From: Tetmemena sp. SeJ-2015
Lineage: Eukaryota > Ciliophora > Spirotrichea > Sporadotrichida > Oxytrichidae
Reading direction: 5' to 3'
Length of the DNA: 64,000 nucleotides
Assembly: GCA_027382625.1 (NCBI GenBank)
Contig: JAJKFJ010022403.1
Span: forward strand, 1-64,000
Under the pieces are notes generated by a model, which did no database searches, was not told where the DNA came from, and saw only the letters and a program-made list of their open reading frames with translations. This document shows, piece by piece, positions 36,934 to 48,605 of this stretch. Each line of letters starts with the position of its first letter. Position 1 is the first letter of the stretch. The position numbers were made by a program, and so were the translations under genes.

Positions 36934-38807
36934 ATGAGTTTATAACCACTAGTACATAAATGAATTCTTCTGCTTCGAATGCCATCGAGAAGTGTGCACT
37001 CACTGCTTTTGCCAACTGGAAGTCATGCTGGTCACTAAGCTGTTCAAATTAAGGAGCATCTCTTCAAGTCAAAAGTTCAAAATAGGGATAATTTAGATCT
37101 CTGTGAAAATCTTAGAGATAAATTCAAAGCATTATAAAAGGCTCAACATAAAATTCTAGAGAAAATCAAATTCAGACTATAAGTATTTTCTATATGGAGT
37201 TATTTTATATTTTGGATCTATAATTGAGGAGAAGTAGTAGGAGCTGAGTGATGCTATAGATCATAAAATTGAATCTACCATTCAAAAACTGCTATAAAAT
37301 TTATGTTTGATTTTAATGCAAGCTTTTTAAGAAGAAGTAAAGAAACGATATGGAGAGATGATCAAGCAAAATTTAGAGCAGATTGACTCAGATTAGAATA
37401 AGATTCATTTACTTAGTACAAAGACTAAGTAACTGGCGAAGTAGGAGAGGAAAGCAATTGAAAAAAGTGAGATCGCGAAAGTAGTTGACATATAAGGAGA
37501 GGTTTGTAAATAGGTGAGAGAGGTAGAGTGTGCAGTACTCAAGTATGAAGAGCTAAAGGTAGTTTGTGTAGAAAGAAGGGAGAAATTCAAAGACGATGCT
37601 GAGAGAGTGACCGATGAACTACTTGGAGCAGTTAATTAGTAATTGCAGCAGGCTAGTGAGACTCTAGATATCCCTAGATACAATCATATTAAAAATTATC
37701 ACATCTTTAGAAAGAGCCATTCTTTATTATGTTATTGAGGTTCGGTTTGATTTACAAAAAGCCCTTGAACGAAAGTTCAGAGGATGATCATGAGTTTAAT
37801 AAAAGACAATCTCAGTCCAGCCTAAATCATAATTAAAAGAGGGAAAATTAAGTAATATTTTTAATAGCCACCAGAGCAGAGAAGGAAATAATAGATCAAA
37901 GGAAAAGGGGAACAAATAAGATTTAAGAGTCTAAGAAAGTTAAAATCCTAAGCTCTTTAAACTGGCTAAAAGAAAAGCTCATAATTTAAAGGGAGAACTG
38001 ATTAGAAGGAAAATTAAAAGTACTATTAGTAGAGTGGAGAGGTCCAACTATCAAAACTTGATAAAGTAATTATCCAACTCAAAGCAGAGCAAAACTATTT
38101 ATTAATATATTTATTTCTATGGTAAAAATTAAACAATCAGGATGATCTTGTTCCTCCAAAGAATAATCTTGAAGTCTTTCTAGTAGAATACTTAGAGTTA
38201 GTAGGTCCTTAAGGATTTAAAACTTTGCCACAACCAATACTTCAACATAAGCTGGCAAGAATGGTTAAAGAGCTAGTTTCAAATCTACGAATGCAGCAAC
38301 ACCTGATGTATTTAGCACAAAGAATCAAAAGCAGGGTGACCAAAGAGCATTTGATCGTTAAAATGGTGTGATGAATAATAAGAATTCAAATAAGCTTTTG
38401 CTATCTTCTTAGAATGATCAGAATGAGCATCTCCCTCCCTCCTCTTTTTACAATGATCCGGTTGAAGGATATTATCTTGACTAGGAACAGTAAGATCACG
38501 ATATTAGATCATCTAAAGTGTCAATAAACCCCAAAAGAACAGCAAAGAGGTAGATTAAAGAGATAATCACTAGTGGAAGGATTAAAATCTAAATGGGACG
38601 AGCACAGTTACTGCTCCCTAGGCAGAAATAGAAAGATAAGCTTAGCTCCTAAAATTGGCTTTGATGTCTGAAGCCGATGCTATAGACGATAGATGTACTA
38701 TAATGACTTTAGAGGGAGCCAATAGCAATAGAAAATAGGATGAACTATCATTCAGAGGAAGAAAACTTGGTTAGGGCCCTCTTATGAGTTAAGAATACCT
38801 TGAATGA
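36934..38807 (+). CDS. B-box zinc-finger, coiled-coil protein
   Basis: The N-terminal sequence FFCFECHREVCTHCF followed by GSHAGHQAV has the Cys/His spacing of a B-box zinc finger; one T missing in a T4 run near 37009 explains the frame slip between the two halves. A long coiled coil follows (KVQNRDNLDLCENLRDKFK and, after an intron near 37185-37225, EEVKKRYGEMIKQNLEQ onwards to about 37730). A Ser/Lys/Asn-rich region with several slips continues to TGA 38805-38807, ending GRKLGQGPLMSQEYLE. B-box plus coiled coil is the core of TRIM-like proteins, but no RING is visible. The segment after 37738 could be a second gene. The start is uncertain. Confidence 0.55.
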
Positions 38808-38929
38808 TATTCATTGAAGCGTTATTCGAATTGAAATAGGATTTAAGTTAATGAAGCTAAATTTAATGATTGTGAATTTATTTTTTAAAAATTTTAATTT
38901 AAAGACTATCTATCACAATTAAAGCAAGA

Positions 38930-41636
38930 TCATTTTGCTTGCTTAAGTTTCTTTTCAACTTCCTAGAGTTTAGAAAAGCGATCATTAAACTGATCGATAG
39001 TTTTCTCCATATTTTTCTTTACTTGCTCTAGGACTATACATTATTGCTTAAACCTGGAGGGCTTCTGAGTATCTAAGATCATCTACTCTTTTCTTATCGT
39101 TCCTATACTCCTCCTTGTCAGTGTCAATTTTAGACTTTAGCTTCTTCAAGGCTGTTCGCTCTCGCTCGACAAAACTCTTCAGATAAGTCTTTTCTTCTTC
39201 AGAGTCAAGCCCCCTTCCCAGCTTATAAAGAATATAAGTTTAGATTGGTTAATTTTTCAGCCTGAGACCTTTATCAGAACCGTTACCATCATCCAAGTTC
39301 TCTTTACCCATGTCATTGAAAGAATCATCATCTGCTTACTGATAGATTCCATCTAGCATGTCTTAAAATCTAGTGCTTTTCTTGTTGCCTCCAGCTCCGA
39401 TATCCTAAGTCAACAGATCTTTTATAGTCTTCATATCTTGCTGCAACTTATCAAGTTTACTTGTCTCTCCAAGGCCTGCACTAAATCCTCCAACTTTAGC
39501 AGGGCTTGGCGATAAGGAAGCTAAATGATCGAGTTTATTTTCTACTATATCTTTGTACTCTCTCTTCTTGGCTCTGATTTCTATATCCCTCTTTGCGATC
39601 TCATCTTTCAAATGCTACACGCGCTAATTGTCATCTGCACCTAGGACTTTCTTACTTGCGATTTAAATCTGTAACTCCTAGAGTTCTCTCTCATGCTATC
39701 TCTTAGAACTCTTTTTCTCCTCAAGAAGTTATTCTAGCTCCTGGACCTTTGCTTGGAGTGTCCTCTATTCTCTGTTTAACTCTTCCATTTCTTGTTTAAG
39801 CTGTTGCTTGTCAGTCATTGGTAAATTCAACTTTTCAATTGAAGATTCTATGTCATGCAATCTTCGGTACTTCTCCTCTTCAAGAAGTCTGCGCTCCTTT
39901 TCTAATCGCAACTGTTGTTATCTCTTAAAGGAGTCAAGTTGATCTTGGAAGTTCTAATCTATTCTTAGCTTAAGCAATTCCAATTCCCTCTCTTCGTTTT
40001 CTCTTGCTAACTAAATCTTCTATTGCTTTCGCCTAAGTTCTATCTCCTGAGATTCAATTAACTACTGTTCATACTCTTTGACTTCTCTAGCTCTTCGCTT
40101 TTCCAATCTCTCTTCCTCCTAACTCACTTACTCTTCTAGTTACCTCTTAAACTGAATTAACTCTAGTTGCATCTCCTACTCTAACTCCTCCTTATAGGCT
40201 GCTATCTCAGCTTCCATATTTAGCCCGGAGCCAGCTCCACCCAGATTGAGATCTTGTTGAAGAGCAAGAACTTTGCGTTCATATCTAGCTTCTTCTTCCC
40301 TTTCAAGCTCCTCAACTTCTTGCCTGTGCTTATCAAGCATCTCTCGCTTTTATTACTCAAATTTAACCTCCAATTCTTTCCTAATTTGCTCAGTCTGCTC
40401 TTGATATTCACCCTAAATCGTCTTTCTCACTTTTGAGTTTGTCTATGTCACTCTTCTTTGAATCAAGAGTGCGATTCTACTCCTTCCTGAATTTATCCAA
40501 CTCGAATTCAAATCTCTCCTTCTCGGTCTCTTCAATAGTCTACCTTATGTTCTTATAACTCTCTATCAATTACTACTTTTCTCTCTCTAGCTTTAGAGCA
40601 TCCTCTTGCTATCTCTACTGGATAAGTGCCTCGTTTTCCCTTTGAAGTTGCAGTCGCTATCTCTCTTCCTCCTACTTTAGCTTTTCCTTGAATACAGCTA
40701 TTTGCTGATCTAAGTGGGCATCAGCCTCTGCTTTAGCCTTGCGTTCTTACTCTTATTTGAACAACTCCCACTTAGCTCTCTCTTACTGAAGTTCTTTCTC
40801 CTCATTCATATATTTAATAATTTTAAATCTCCTTTTCTTGGAGAATCTCTTTTCTCTTGAGCTCAAAGTTTTTGTCTACCTCTGCTAGAGATGCTTGCAG
40901 CTCCTGCTCCAGCTACTTCTTCTACTCCTCTATTACTCTCTAGTGGTAACTCTGCAAATTTATTATTGTGTGCAATACACATAATAAATCTTATTGTTGT
41001 CTGCAGATTGGCTTATTAGGCTAGCTCTTGATTCTAGAGCATTTATTATCTTAAAATAAAAAATATATAGCATAGGATTTTACTGCAAGATGTAAGAGTT
41101 GCTGAATACTGCCTGATTCTACTAACCACCGATATCCCCACCTAGTATAGTAAAATGAAAAATAAGACACTAGTCCCATGGCTTAATTTTGCTTTTGCTT
41201 ATCAATTTTCTTTTATTTCTCTTGCGCGTAGAGAGCTTTGTAGTAAGGGTCCATTGGATGCTCCTATGAAAAAGTACCCGAGTCTAGATTCAAGTACTCT
41301 ACATTGCCCTTAGTATCTTGAGTGATCCTCCACTGAGCAGGGATAGGAGCCCTTATCTAAAATTATAATAAATAAATGCAAGGCTGTTACTCACTCCTTC
41401 ATGAAGAATCCACAGCAAGTCTTAGTCTTCATCCAAGTTCATGCCCAACATGTCAGCGTACATCCTTATTTCTAAGCAAATGCAATATTAGAATAGTTTT
41501 TTAAAAGATGGAAATGGATAAACGAAGTAAAATAAACTCATATACATGGCTTACCTTCCTCATTAGGCTCAAAATCCTCGTCTTCCATCTGATCGAAGTC
41601 TTGTTAGTTTTGTAGTTAGTGTTCGTAATTAGACAT
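38930..41636 (-). CDS. CEP164-like WW-domain coiled-coil protein
   Basis: ATG 41636 begins MSNYEHQLQNQQDFDQMEDE. After short introns it reads EMYADMLGMNLDEDQDLLWI, then a WW domain (QWRITQDTKG, NVEYLNLDSGTFSWEHP) and MDPYYKALYAQEKQKK. This N-terminal layout, an LLWI-type helix directly before a single WW domain, is characteristic of CEP164, the distal-appendage protein that recruits TTBK2 to basal bodies. A very long Glu/Lys/Gln coiled coil follows (about 40930 to 39600), then a Ser/Pro/Gly patch (LGETSKLDKLQQDMKTIKD) and a second coiled coil ending KKLKQAKQ at TGA 38930-38932. Introns occur between 41550 and 40810; the 34 nt one near 41050 is clear. A slip lies near 40420. Orthology rests on the N-terminus only. 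Confidence 0.75.
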
Positions 41637-41823
41637 CTTCAATTTTTCAGTCTTTTGAGTGTTCTTCTTATTGATTGTAGAGTTGATATTTTGCTAAGAG
41701 AAGTCTCCTTTTATTTCAAAATTTAAATTAGAAATATTTCAATCATCAGCTGAGCAGTTTGCAAAATGCTTAAGTAATAAAAATATCTTTAAATTTCATA
41801 ATCAAATTAATCTCAGAGAAAAA
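41637..41823. promoter_or_regulatory. Shared divergent promoter region, CEP164-like and PWD
   Basis: 187 bp of AT-rich DNA between two clear start codons in opposite orientation. Both promoters must be here. No defined motif was recognised. Confidence 0.4.
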
Positions 41824-44800
41824 ATGCAAGTTCGTTTCAGGTTAAAGAAAGCAGAGACCCGCATGGGCGAAAATGTTTACATCGTTGGTGATCATCCATC
41901 CCTTGCAGGCTGGAATGTAAGATTGACAATCTAAGCTATATTAACTAAATTTTCTCATTTTGATATCTTTGTAATTCAGTATACAATGCAAATCTGTTTG
42001 CAACAATTTATTCTCTATCGACTAGATGATTTGAAAATGCTGACTTCATCATTATACTTTTGAGAAATTGCATCATCTTAATATTTTCTAACTTACTGTT
42101 TAGCACAAATTAGCAGTTGGAATGAACACAGATAAGAATCGATACCCCTTATGGGAAACTAGTGAAAGTCTTCACCTTCAAGAACATGAGCTCTCTAAGA
42201 ACATAGAGTACAAATATATCATAAAACAAAACGTAAGTGTTAGTTACGCTTATGAAAGATTTCAAAAGGGAGAGATTCCTTCAATTTTGTCTATTTCTAC
42301 TCCTTTTCAGTACTTACAATAATTTAGGATAATGTAAGATGGGAAGATGGAAATAACAGGGTTCTAAATCTCCAAAAATACAGAGGCCACGCTGACCAAA
42401 ATTTACTAGTGACAGTAGTGGATCAAGGCTTTAATCTGAAAGGTAGCCCCTAGATAGAAGAAACTCCAACAAATGGTATTAACTATACATAATTTAACAC
42501 CTCTGAGAGAATATTATAGATTTGATAATCTCTTTCAATTAATTTTAGAGGGTATTTAATACACCAAAAACTTCAAATTCATAAGCAAAAACTAATCACT
42601 ATGAAGAAGAGAAACACTCATTTAACTAGACTTTACAACAACAAAAAAAACAAAAACAAGAATACGCTACTCCCGAAGCAATAATCTCTACTTAAATAAT
42701 TCAAAAATCTGCAAACTCTAAAATTGCTCATGCCACTCTTGCTTAAGAATTAGTTAATGCTATTCACTAGTTAAACTCTGAGAAAGGAACTTGGAAATAA
42801 AAACTTGAAGTAGTCTCTTAACTAGTTGAAGAGTACCACTAGTATTCAAATTTTGCCACAGAAGGCTTGGCTATCTTAGCAGCTTACTTGTACTTTGTGA
42901 ACTCCAATCAAATTAAATGTGCAGAGAATGGCACACATTTCAGGCCTAATAACCATGCAAATATCGCCTATGATCTATATAAGAGGCTTGATAAAGAACT
43001 TACTACAGAAGAGAACTCATTCATAATTAGAAGTCTTAAGAAAAACTTGGTAAGATAAGTTTCATATATAATTTTTATTTAGCCTTCCTTCGCAGACCAA
43101 TTCACTCAAACTGTACCATTGACTAGGATCAGAGATATAGCCCACAGAAACGACATACCTCAAGATTTGAAGGGTGAAATTAAAAACAGACTATAAAATA
43201 AGTTGCACAGATGTGCAGATCCAGGGGATCTTAAAACTGTGAGGAACTTATTTAAAGAACTAGAAAGTAAGACTACTTTAATTTATGGAAATTTATAGTG
43301 GAAATTACAGTCAGGATCTTTAAGTACAGTTTGAGATATTTTATGAGGAGCTGAAAGAATTTTCAATGCGATGGGTTTGGATAAATTATTAAACCAGGTT
43401 AAGGGATAAAGCCAATAAGACTGCTAAGTTATAGATGATTTTCTGGGCAAAAAGAATTCAGGTCAATTGAATGAAGGAAATCTTCAGCAGACTATATTTT
43501 TTTAAAAGAGCTTTTAATTTTGTCAACAGATCACTAACTTGAGAAAGCAGTTTATTACTAGATTATCCCAATTTAATCTGATGATGGCTCGAAAAAGACT
43601 CTTTACCAATATCTTTAGCTATCCGACATAGAGCTAGAACAATTCCTTTTTGTTAAAATGTCTGAGATACTCTCTGCTATTTAGTAAGTAAGAAATGCAG
43701 ATGAAATAAGAAGAGTAACTAGAATAGCTCTAGTTGCAATTGAAAATATGAGGCTAAGTGGTCTTTATGAAAATGAGCTTGGAGCAATCTAAAACTTAAA
43801 ATTTTATTGCTGATCATAAAACGAGTTAGCTAAGTTTGGACTTGAAGATCTTAATAGCGACGTCCAATAGAAAAGACTTAAATCTTCCGTTGAGCGAGCA
43901 ATCAGGCTTGGAAAGGGATTTACTTCACGAATTCTAGACACATTCTAGACAAATGTACTTGAGCTTGGCAAAAGGTTTGGTATAAATGAACACTCAGTCA
44001 ATGTATTCAGTGAGAGCTTCGTTAGATCACATTTGATATTCTAGTTTTCTAAGTGCCTTGAACTTATTGTCAACTTCTTGAGGAAGAGTTTAAATCTACC
44101 TCCCTATGTTATAATTAGCTAGGGACACAACTTACCTGTCTATCGGAAATATCTGATCTTACTTTATTTTGAATTAGGATTTTATTTTATATATCAGCTA
44201 TTGCCATAGTCTCTACGACCTAATTCACTTAGAGTCTCTGCTTGCGCAAAAGTAGATTATTGTTTTGCTGGAAACAGCAGACGGAACAGAAGAGATACCC
44301 TCAAACACAGTGGGAGTGCTTTTGAAACATGATTTGCCCTAGCTGTCTCACTTGGCCATTAGAGCAAGACAAAGCGGATGCATCTTCGTTTGCTGTGAAA
44401 ATGAATAGACCTTTGAGTAAATTAAGAGCCAGATGCAAGGAGCTCAAAGAGTGAAGATGAGTCTAGAGAGCAACAATGAAGCAGTTAAGTTCGAAAAAGC
44501 AAATCATGAGTTATTTGACTAGTAAAATTAAAGAAATGGCCCAGAAGAGGAAACTTAATATCTTGATATTTATCAATAAGTTAATGATGAACTAAGCTAG
44601 TGATTGAGTCAAAGGATATTTCACATCTTGAGCAAAAATTCTCAGATCCAAGTTTTGACATCGCTGCTGAATTCACAGAAGCTAATAAATCGAATGAGGT
44701 TTCTCTCCTCGGCTCAAAATCAGTAAATTCTTTGAGGCTCTAGAAAGTAGCCAAGTCTAACGCATCAGTTTTCTCTACTCCCTCACAAATAACTGTTCCA

Positions 44801-45765
44801 ATGACAGTTCCATAATATATTCTCATGAGAGATTAACAAGTTTATTATGAATACTGCAATCTCATACAAGATTTAGATGACGCACCTATTTACATGGTTT
44901 AAAACCAAATAAATTACTTATTTAATTAATAACCATAGAGAGAAAATTCTTAAATTCCTTAAGAATCTCTATCTTGAACAAAGCAAAGATATTCTTCAAA
45001 TGATAGCCTCACAAATATAAGCATCTTTGAGGGATCTGAGTAATTAATCTCTAGTTGCTGTGAGATCAAGTTCAACTCTAGAAGATCTCTCTAAAATGGC
45101 AGGTGCGGGATTGTTTGACTCCTACCTCAATATAACTCTCGATAAATTTAATTCTCTCTATTCTTTTAGACTCTCTCAAATGAAGAGCAATTGATTAGCG
45201 CAATTACTGAAGTGTGGCTTTCTCTGTTTACTGAGAGAGCTATTATATCCAGAAAGCAGTATAAAATACCTTCTTCTCAGGCTTAAATGTCAGTACTCAT
45301 TTAGTAGCAAATCCACTCAGAGTTCTCATTCATCATTCACACCTAAAATCCTGTTAGCAAGAACTTAGATGAGGTCTATATCGAGGTAGCAGTAGGATTA
45401 GGAGAGACTCTGGCAAGTGCTAATCAATCAGGAACTCCCTACAGATTGACTTTTAACAAGCGCACACAAGAATTCATCTTTTTAGATTTATTAAAGAGTG
45501 CAGAGTTCTCAGCTTTGCAAATTATTCAAAGGGACTTTTCGCTAATCAAAATCAAAAGGAAGCAGAGGAAAGACTAGTTGACTATAGTCATATCGAATTC
45601 TCTAATGATTCTCAAAGACTCATAGCTCTTGGCTTAAAGTTGGGATAAGTAGGAGTCGTAATTGAAAATTCATACGGTGGTTAACCATAAGATATCGAAG
45701 GCGCAGTCATTATGGAGGGCGCCAATCCCAATATTTATGTTGTACAGACTAGAAACCAGGTCTGA
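41824..45765 (+). CDS. Phosphoglucan, water dikinase (PWD/GWD3) with CBM20
   Basis: PWD transfers the beta-phosphate of ATP to C3 of glucosyl units in starch-like glucan. ATG 41824 starts a CBM20 starch-binding domain (MQVRFRLKKAETRMGENVYI, VGDHPSLAGWN, KYIIKQN, VRWEDGNNRVL). Next come ENGTHFRPNNHANIAYDLYK and PSFADQFTQTVPLTRIRDIA with HRNDIPQDLKGEIKNRLQNK, near-identical to plant PWD. The phosphohistidine domain has LPQLSHLAIRARQSGCIFVC with the catalytic His in the LSHL motif (about 44339-44365). The ATP-binding region shows VAVRSSSTLEDLSKMAGAGL, VAVGLGETLASANQSGTPYR and a C-terminal QDIEGAVIMEG with IYVVQTRNQV before TGA 45763-45765. Introns include 41917-42103, 42233-42327 and one near 43052-43083. 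Several one-base slips occur (for example 43352). All catalytic landmarks are present. Confidence 0.92.
41917..42103 (+). other. 187 nt GT-AG intron in the CBM20 domain
   Basis: GTAAGATTGAC to CTGTTTAG. Removal joins SLAGWN to HKLAVGMNTD in CBM20. It is longer than most introns here, so it may hide an IES; a CATCAT repeat inside it is too short to argue for one. Confidence 0.75.
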
Positions 45766-45872
45766 GAATTTTAACTTCTATTTTAACGTAATCCTCTTAA
45801 ATGATGATTTTGGCATGAGCTAATTATCCTCAAATGGAAAATTAAATAAATCTAGAAAGTAAAGAAGGTTTA

Positions 45873-48268
45873 TCATAAATTCATTTTTGCTTGCTTGTTT
45901 GCATTATATCTAAAATCTAAATCAGGATTTGAAAGTGAACCATTTAGCTGTGAGATTTATTGACTGAGGACCTAACTGCTTTTTAAGTCCACATTTCTTA
46001 TACCCATTAGTTCCGCAGCACTTCCCATACTTGTCAAATGATTTCTGCCTTTGGGCTAGCCATTTAGACCAATACCATTTAGCCCTAAATTAGCTGCTGT
46101 AGATTAGCTGATACTTAATTAATTGCTGTTAAAGACAGCAGAAGACTTCATTTATCCTTATCTTAAATTTTATATTTATTTAGTACAACAAATATTCATT
46201 TATCCCTTGATTCTGTGATCAAGCTACTTCTACATTTCAAGTATCATTTATTGCTCGTTCCTGAACATTCGTTGTTAGCCAATCATTTGAGGTTTCTTTA
46301 TACCCATTTAAATCTGAGAAGAAGAGTCTAATTGAGTATTCTAATTTTGATTGCCTGCTCTTTGCAAGTTCAGGCTTTAAGAAAGTGCAAAATGTTGCTA
46401 AGATTGAGGAATAATATCACTATTAGACTGTCTAATTGGAGAATAATATGAAGCAGCTTCTTGGCCCTCCTTTTAGCCATTCAATCTTTAAGACTCCTGA
46501 ATTCCTTGATTTTAATTGTTGAGCATGTAATTTCTTTAAACTTGCTTGGGAGATTCGAGACTGTATTCGGGATCTGGCAAGATTTAGTTACTGAGAAAAG
46601 ATTTCATATCTAGCTTATATTGCTCCTCATTTGCAATGTTCTTGCTTGTTTATTGTTATTCTCTCTAGTCTGAGCTAAAAATATTGTCTTAGCTTTCTTA
46701 ATTAAACTTCTAAGATTTGAGTGAGTCTTAATTTTGAGAATAGTTATAGTGAAAATTAGGCTTTTTTGGTGCGGGCAAATCCTTGGTCTTATCATTTGAA
46801 GATACAGCTGTTTCTCTTGAGCTAGCGAGAATGCCTTATTGGCTCTCAATTACGCTACCATAGGGGCTCTGAATTGATCTTTAAGTATAATTTATACTAC
46901 TTTGAGATGGAGCACCCTCTCCTACCTTCTAAGTTTTAGGGAAATAGGTGTTCGAGACATAGTCCTTTGTGGTTTTCTCAAAACCAGGGACCACTTTATA
47001 ACTTTAGCCCAAAGTATTATAATTCTGATATGCCTGGATTGAATTGATATTGATCATCTTCTCCTTATCTGTCATTTCATTTTCTTGAAGTCGCTTTTGA
47101 TTATCAATATCCATTTGCTGTAATAGCTCTTGCGCGTATCTTTCTCTTTGCTCCTTTTCTTATTGTCACTTTCTATCTAGCATCTAATTATAGCTCTTGG
47201 CATCTTAGTTAATGAATTCGCCTTGCTTAAATAAATAAAGTTTTAAAATAATTTAAGCCATATCTATGGTCGAGGTCCTTATTGATCTTAAGACTCAAGT
47301 CTTTCTATTCCTTCATTTGCTAATTTTAAATACTGGAAGTTTGCAAGCTTTATCTCAATTGCATTTCAAGAAATAATAAATGGTGACTATGCATGTGCTA
47401 CTATTATCTTTCCTATTCCAGTTATCTTTAGCGAGATTCATAAGACTATGCCATTGCCTCCATAGCCTCCTATTTCTTTCTTTCATTTTTGTCCACGATT
47501 TCCTTTCGCGCTCTTTCATCAATCAAGTTTTGGAAGTAGTTCTTTTTCTCTTCATAGAACTACAATTAAAAGTAAAGTACTCTGACAATTAATTACCTTT
47601 TAGCTTTAAATTTCCCTTTCTATGAGGATTCTTCTTTCCTATTCTAGCAAGCTCTATTCACTGTCCTTTTAAATAGTCCTGGCTTGATTCTTCAACTCTA
47701 CTGCCCTTTAATTCTCAAAATCTATACTTGCTTGCAATCTTTCTTTCTACTTCTTGATAGATGTAGAAAAAAATAACATAATAAACTATTTTCTTAGAGA
47801 GGAACTAATAATTTTCATCCTTCTATTTCAGTTCCTTATATGTCTTAGTAAGGAGCTCCTTTTCCAGACTCTAGCTAGCTCTCTCCTATGATGTCCTCTG
47901 ATGTTTCTGAAGTAGGACTTCATTTAAATTCTTAGACTGTATCTCAATCTTTTTGTTGGTGCTATTTCCTCTGCTCCTCTTCAAATTACTATATCACCAT
48001 TATTATATGATATCTAGTCTTTACTTTAGCAATCAAATGTAAAAATATATCCTACATTAGTTATGCCCTTATCTATTTTTGAGTGAATAGAGTTAAGTTT
48101 GGCCCTCTCTTGATCATTGTATCTTTCTTTGAGCTGGATTTGTGTTTTTTATTCTACTTGGTTCATTTACTAGTCCAGCTGCTGACGGAGCAGTTTCTGT
48201 TTCGCAAGCTTCTCCTACTTTTCCTTCTCAATCAACTATTGCTACATTTAAGATTGTAACTCCATCAT
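45873..48268 (-). CDS. Coiled-coil, Gln/Ser-rich hypothetical protein
   Basis: From ATG 48268 (MMELQSQMQQQLIEKEKQEK) the protein is a long amphipathic coiled coil through several short exons to about 47060 (KWQQEKEQRERYAQELLQQM, DIDNQKRLQENEMTDKEK). It then changes to S/N/Q-rich sequence (YVSNTYFPKTQKVGEGAPSQ) and ends in a Gly/Asn/Leu-rich tail (AANLGLNGIGLNGQ) with TGA 45873-45875. Coding-like sequence also lies just upstream of the chosen ATG. No family was recognised. Coiled coils of this kind are common in ciliary and cortical proteins of ciliates, but that is not evidence of function here. It converges on the PWD gene with about 110 bp between stops. Confidence 0.6.
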
Positions 48269-48605
48269 CGCGCCCCAGTCATTCTTGAAACCTATACTCC
48301 AATTTAATTTAATCAGGGAAAATTATATAAGCTGGAGTATTCTTGAAAGAAGGCAAAAGTCTAAATGGGTTTGAGATTAAAGTCGTGTTTAGATTTAGGG
48401 AAGGAGAGTAGGATTTATAAATTACCTTTTGGGTGTTAAGGAATTTGTCTTAGCATTAAATTATGAGTAGAGAATAAATTATAATATATTTGCACTTTTT
48501 TACACTTAAAAATCATCCTAGTTTTCTCAAAGCATGAATATTCATAAAATAAGTGAAGATAAACTGCATTTTTTATTTCTAATTATAGCAATACTGATAA
48601 ATAAA

